In this document: one piece after another, positions 6,372-10,198 of the stretch | Position numbering within the stretch: the first letter of the stretch is position 1 | Layout: each line of letters opens with the position of its first letter | Assembly: GCA_027382625.1 (NCBI GenBank) | Contig: JAJKFJ010025131.1 | Span: 1 to 10,198 of the forward strand | From: Tetmemena sp. SeJ-2015 | Lineage: Eukaryota > Ciliophora > Spirotrichea > Sporadotrichida > Oxytrichidae | Length of the DNA: 10,198 nt | Direction of reading: 5' to 3' | Notes under the pieces: model-generated | Told to the model about the DNA's origin: nothing | Seen by the model: the letters and a program-made list of their open reading frames with translations, nothing else | Database searches by the model: none | Made by a program: the position numbers and the translations under genes

Positions 6372-9300
6372 ATGAGACAGGACTCATGGATGCAGAATCA
6401 CAACTATAATCCCTCCTTTACTAACAACAACAGCTTAAGATCAGGAGGCTTATAGTAATAACCTGACAACTCCTCATCCATTTTTGGAAGATAAAAAAGA
6501 TCTTAGGAAAAGGAAAACCAAGATTCAAGAAGCAACATGAACCAAGGTTTTCATGTCACTGAAGGTATGGGTTCAAGAAATGTGAGTTCAAAGTATTTCA
6601 TTTCAAGCAACTCAAAGCAAACAAGCAAGAAGGATCTAAACAACTCAATTGACCTGCCTCGAACTATCTCTAGCTCTTCTTTGATTGCTCATCCCGTGAA
6701 TGTGAAAGCTTACCAAACTAAGAATGCCTCCTCTTTTATAGACACCTCAGTCAACCAGAATCAGACTATGCAAAAGCAATACAGCACTTCTTTTGTCGAT
6801 ACTACGCTAGACATCACATAGCAAGATAATTCAATGGCCTACACCAACTAATATCACTCTGTGTAAAATCAACACCCTCAAAAGACTAATTATAACAGCA
6901 TTTAAGGAAAATTAATTGTCAATACTTTTAAACTTATTATATTTCTGTGTATTTTTGATTGAGAAGAACTTTAATTACCTGAAAAGCCAAATCAATTTGC
7001 AAAATCAGTACTTAAGCAACTCAACTTAAATGAAAACTTCAAACACAAAGCAACTCAATCGTACTGTTGTGGAAGATTCCAGCTTCAAAAGCTCTTTGCA
7101 GCATGGGTATATGACTCACAATTAGCAAAATCCAATCACATTTGGAAATGAGTACAACTCACAAAGCTCTAAAGGGATAGAGTAGTTGAATATGTCCCAC
7201 TCTCTTCAAGCCAAGAGAGATAAATCTTTTACCAAGATCATAAATAATCTTAATAACAGCATGGCTTACGACATCATTCCCACCAGGGGAGGAGAATAAA
7301 GGAACACAAGAAATGTTCAGGGTCAAAAGTATAACTAGAGAGAAGGAATTGACAGCTCTGTTAAAAATAGTGAGTACTCCTTTTCTAAAATTTATATGAA
7401 TAGAGCTGACGTTTCTCATGCTTCCTACCTAAGCAATAATCAACAAATAAACGAGAGCCAGATTAATAAAGATCATTCTTATCTCATTTTTAATTCTTAA
7501 TTGATTTAAACTTATCTCTCGTTGGTAGACTAGAGTGTGATATTCCCCTAGAGTGTAAAGAATAAAAGCTTTATGAATAATTAGCTCAATAATAATTTTA
7601 ATTATGCTTTTTAATTTTGATCAGATTAATAGAAACGGTAATTACAACACTTAAAAATATGAGAATGTGAAGATGGACTAAAATTATTCTAGTGTTCCAC
7701 ATCATCATAGATAGAATTAACAAGCTTAGAATTCTTCCAACTAACTCAACTTTCATTCTAATAAAGAAGGCTCGAAGGAAATAGATAGACGCAACTTTAA
7801 TTATTTTGTATTTAGTAATTATATCATTTTCTTCCATTCTTTGCTAGACAAGAACCCATCTGAGATAAGTCTGCTTAGAGAAGCATTTGATTTGGAGGAT
7901 GACTATAGAATTCAGCTTTACTTCCTCAGATTATGGCAAAGGGCAATCAGGAACATGAAATTAGAGCGAGTGGAGAAGAAACAGTTTGTAAAAAAGTTGG
8001 CTACTGCTATTCACTTCCATGAGTAATCTTTGATCTCCCGCACCTTTCTAGCTTAAAATAATTATCCTTAAAACAATATTAGATTAAGCTTTTATAAGGA
8101 TCAAGATAAAAAGTTAACAGATTCATGTCTCCTATAAAAGAATATCGCGTAAGACTTAGTAAAACCGATAGAGATTTTACTTCCAGCAAATGCTCCACAA
8201 ATTTAGTATAGATTTATTTCATTCTTTCTTTCTCTGATAATTTAGGCAGAGTCAATGGATAAGAAGTGGACTCACCATAGCCCAAATATACAGGAACAAG
8301 GAATTAAGGAAGATGGGGCTGCACCTTTTAAAAGCTTAAACTCAATTGATGATAAAGCAAAAGACTAAGTTTAGACACAAGGCTTTCTCAAATTCTAAAG
8401 CACTTAAGATTATAATGGAGTACTTTTGTCAGAGTTTCTCTTTAAGTGGGAAATCCACAGACCTAATCCAGTTTCATCAATATGCAGTGGTGGGCAAAAG
8501 ATTAAATAAGTACTCTCAAAGGTATTTTACTCAGGCTATTGAGAATTCTTTAATTTAAAGTATTCTTTGGTTACCATTCTAAGAGCGAATTTCAAATGTT
8601 GGGTGTTATTCGTTCAATAAATTAAAGCAGTAAAGAAATAGTTCACTAAAAACAAGAAACGGAGAGTTTACTCAGTACTAAAATCTTTCTGGCAAAAGCA
8701 CAATCGTATCAGAGTTTTTATAATAAAGAGTTTTCTATAACTGAAATACAAATCCTTGGTGGCCCTAAGAAGGAATGCAGATTACAGAATGGAATTAAAG
8801 TCACGCTAGTAACTTGTTTTCAACTCTTATAAGATAGGAGTGTTTTAGACAATATATATTTAATTCCATTTTAAATTCTTAAGACTTTTTTCAGCTCTTG
8901 GTAAGGCCTCTTCAAGCAATATAAGTATCTAATGAAGGAAAGTGTTTAAAAGACAAAGCAGTCTAAATTCTATTTCCTCAAAAAGTATTTCCAAGCTTGG
9001 AAGGCTTCCCATGAAGAACAATTCCGAGAAAAGGAGAAAAGAACCAAGTCTCTGCTTCATTTCTATGATCGGTGGCTGTCTTTGAGTTTTAAATCCTGGA
9101 GACACATCAGTCAAAGAAACAGGGGACTGAGGAAGTGTCACTCAAAGATTAACTACCACTACAGACTCAAAGTCAAGAATGCGTTCTTCACGAATTGGAT
9201 GAAGAAGTGCTTCTTGAATGAGATGAGTCGAAGGCTGAGGATAAAGTGGCAGAAGACCAAAATTGTGAAGAGTTTGTAGTTAGCATTGTAATTCAGAAGA

Positions 9301-10198
9301 GTGAGGGAGGAAATTAAAGTAATATCTTGGGAGCATTACCTGAAAAATCTACAAAGGAAATCTATCAAGGGCATCTAAATATAGCTCAATAGGAAAAAGC
9401 AACTGCAAAGAATATACATGAGTACTCTTCGGAATCGAGTTATCAAACTGACTTAAAGAAGTTTAGACGCCCTTAAGATCAACATCTTAAGAATTTTAAC
9501 TTATTAAATTATTAAATTTGATCTTACTGGAAGAGAGGGAAAGATAGTAGAATTCTATAGTTCAAAGATTGAGATCGATCACACTCTACAGAAAGGGCTT
9601 TGACTGTCTAAAAAGAGGAACTAAGAAGCTTCATGATTTGAGAGTGTGCTAACTGAAAGTGGAGAACTACATTTAAAGAAAGCTCATGTTTAAGACTCTG
9701 CAACATCTAGCACATAAACTTGATAAAAAGTAGCACCTTAAATACAAACAGTACCAACTTGTGCAAAGGAAATAAACAGCCATCAAAGCAAAGCTGTTCT
9801 ATTTCATGCTTCATAAAAAGAGAGATCTTACTCATAAATTCTAAATAGTTGCATAGAAGAGAATCTTCGTATAATATGAATTACTTTATTTAAATCTAGA
9901 TTTCCCTCTATAGAAACTTTGTATAGTGGCTTGAAAGGGCTAGTAAAATATAATAGCTAAGGAATGGTTATAATGAGATTATATTTATTTAAAATATAGA
10001 TTTAGTAAAGAGCAGTACTCATTCTTGAAAGTCAAGCTTTTAATTAACTGAAAATCTGGAGAGGGATTAAGCAATTTATAAATTAAAATAAAAGATATTA
10101 AAATATATTATTTTAATACTTTTTAAAGAAATCAAGTTATTTGAGGCTCTAAAGATAGTCTTGAAAAATGATTTACATTATCGAATAAACTATCTTTT
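6372..10198 (+). CDS. Sfi1-repeat (centrin-binding-type) protein, 3' partial, interrupted by eleven IESs
   Basis: With eleven IESs removed (591 bp) and TAA/TAG as Gln, this is one continuous frame of about 1078 codons that runs off the window. Residues 1-425 are Ser/Asn/Gln-rich and look disordered. From about 430 on, the protein is a long basic helix with repeated aromatic-x-x-Trp units: Trp near residues 434, 516, 616, 646, 692, 725, 750, 758, 791, 808, 835, 1012 and 1048 (for example FLRLWQRA, FKCWVLF, FQAWKAS, FTNWMKK, FVQWLERAS). Four Trp at 692, 725, 758 and 791 are spaced exactly 33 residues apart, a classic Sfi1 spacing. Sfi1 proteins bind centrin along a filament at spindle poles and basal bodies, and ciliates carry many such genes (established knowledge). 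Start: ATG 6372 after an AT-rich leader, 133 bases past the upstream stop. The repeat call is strong; the specific orthologue is not determined. Confidence 0.85.
6915..6961. other. IES, 43 bp, pointer ATTG
   Basis: ATTG at 6915-6918 and 6958-6961. Removing 43 bp (1 mod 3) skips an in-frame TGA at 6957-6959 and gives SIQGKLIEKNFNYL in the downstream frame. A GT-AG intron (6918-6963) would also fit the phase. Confidence 0.72.
7459..7631. other. IES, 163 bp, pointer CAGATTAATA
   Basis: The 10-bp repeat CAGATTAATA lies at 7459-7468 and 7622-7631, the longest pointer and largest IES here. Removing 163 bp (1 mod 3) gives NESQINRNGNYNTQ. The interior is strongly AT-rich and ends with a TGA in the upstream frame. 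Confidence 0.9.
7792..7851. other. Probable IES, 57 bp, pointer CAA
   Basis: CAA at 7792-7794 and 7849-7851; removal gives KEIDRRKNPSEISLL in frame. Alternatives are TAATTAT (7798-7804/7816-7822, 18 bp) and a 33-bp GT-AG intron at 7815-7847. All are multiples of 3, so the phase does not decide. Confidence 0.5.
8050..8091. other. IES, 37 bp, pointer AGCTT
   Basis: AGCTT at 8050-8054 and 8087-8091. Removing 37 bp (1 mod 3) moves phase 2 to phase 0 and opens a basic helical frame (FIRIKIKSQQ) that runs to the next IES. Confidence 0.78.
8200..8245. other. IES, 39 bp, pointer AATTTAG
   Basis: AATTTAG at 8200-8206 and 8239-8245. The 39-bp pyrimidine-rich unit carries a TGA at 8235-8237 in the coding frame. 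Removal gives MLHKFRQSQWIRSG, an Sfi1-like unit. Confidence 0.83.
8543..8591. other. IES, 44 bp, pointer GAATT
   Basis: GAATT at 8543-8547 and 8587-8591. Removing 44 bp (2 mod 3) gives TQAIENFKCWVLF, completing an Sfi1 unit split by the IES. Confidence 0.87.
8824..8899. other. IES, 71 bp, pointer CTCTT
   Basis: CTCTT at 8824-8828 and 8895-8899. Removing 71 bp (2 mod 3) gives LVFNSWQGLFKQY and places the Trp exactly 33 residues before the next repeat Trp. Confidence 0.9.
9472..9491. repeat. Perfect inverted repeat overlapping an IES pointer
   Basis: Arms CTTAAGAT (9472-9479) and ATCTTAAG (9484-9491) are separated by CAAC. The right arm contains the left ATCTTA pointer of the 37-bp IES. It may be chance in AT-rich DNA. 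Confidence 0.5.
9484..9526. other. IES, 37 bp, pointer ATCTTA
   Basis: ATCTTA at 9484-9489 and 9521-9526. Removing 37 bp (1 mod 3) gives DALKINILLEERERQQ. A nested pair GATC (9477-9480/9520-9523, 43 bp) also restores the frame but loses two codons. Confidence 0.85.
9862..9897. other. IES, 31 bp, pointer AATCT
   Basis: AATCT at 9862-9866 and 9893-9897. Removing 31 bp (1 mod 3) gives KRIQISLYRNFVQWLERAS, an Sfi1-like unit. Confidence 0.85.
9976..10002. other. IES, 22 bp, pointer AGATT
   Basis: AGATT at 9976-9980 and 9998-10002. Removing 22 bp (1 mod 3) gives NGYNEIQQRAVLILESQAF and leads into the next Trp unit (IWRGIKQF). Confidence 0.8.
10075..10125. other. IES, 47 bp, pointer TTTA
   Basis: TTTA at 10075-10078 and 10122-10125 bounds an almost pure A/T tract. 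Removing 47 bp (2 mod 3) gives RGIKQFKEIKLFEALKIV, and the frame then stays open to the window end. Confidence 0.75.

Noticed and set aside
7159..7419. Minus-strand frame of 86 codons
   Set aside because: Antisense to the continuous Ser/Asn/Gln-rich N-terminal region of the Sfi1-type gene.
8050..8340. A single 283-bp IES bounded by AGCTTAAA (8050-8057 and 8333-8340)
   Set aside because: It restores the phase, but it would delete good Sfi1-like coding sequence including a Trp unit at 8256. Two smaller IESs (AGCTT 37 bp, AATTTAG 39 bp) explain the frame without that loss.
1..10198. Decayed pseudogenes under the standard code
   Set aside because: Apparent stops are only TAA/TAG inside otherwise well-formed frames, and the frame changes coincide with direct repeats, not random indels.
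1..10198. Telomeres, tRNA/rRNA genes, transposons, CRISPR arrays
   Set aside because: I looked for C4A4/G4T4 runs, cloverleaf-like segments, transposase-like frames and regularly spaced repeats and found none.
2855..10198. Scrambled MDS order in the two large genes
   Set aside because: All pointer pairs join adjacent segments in linear order on the same strand; no permutation or inversion is needed.

Overview
The window reads as germline (micronuclear) DNA of a hypotrich/stichotrich ciliate of the Oxytricha/Stylonychia/Tetmemena type. Two things in the sequence show this. First, every convincing reading frame uses TAA and TAG as sense codons (Gln) and closes only at TGA. Second, the frames are broken again and again by short, mostly AT-rich segments of 20-163 bp, each flanked by a perfect direct repeat of 3-10 bp. 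Removing the segment plus one repeat copy restores a smooth protein frame each time. This is the layout of macronuclear-destined segments (MDSs) separated by internal eliminated sequences (IESs) with pointer repeats. I propose 26 IESs, all in linear (unscrambled) order. The genus is an inference. No C4A4/G4T4 telomere repeat is present, as expected for the interior of a germline chromosome.

Layout. (1) Positions 3-1297, plus strand: the 3' part of a Ser/Gln/Lys-rich protein with 3 IESs. (2) Positions 1798 down to about 1283, minus strand: a second hydrophilic protein, convergent with (1); its stop is unresolved. (3) Positions 1799-2140: a divergent intergenic region. (4) Positions 2141-2623, plus: a compact 160-residue protein resembling the PRELI/MSF1 lipid-transfer fold, with no IES and a more GC-rich codon choice. 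(5) Positions 2855-6239, plus: a large protein of about 971 residues (12 IESs) with a disordered N terminus, a beta-rich segment, IQ-like motifs and long charged helices. (6) Positions 6372 to the window end, plus: an Sfi1-repeat, centrin-binding-type protein (11 IESs) with a long Ser/Asn/Gln-rich N terminus; it runs off the window.

The Sfi1-type gene, and perhaps the large IQ-like gene before it, point to basal-body/cytoskeletal functions. The others are unassigned. The window does not show whether these genes end up on one or several macronuclear nanochromosomes.

Boundaries come from frame logic and direct repeats read by eye. IESs with 3-base pointers, or whose length is a multiple of 3, are less certain than those that change frame and have pointers of 5 bases or more.
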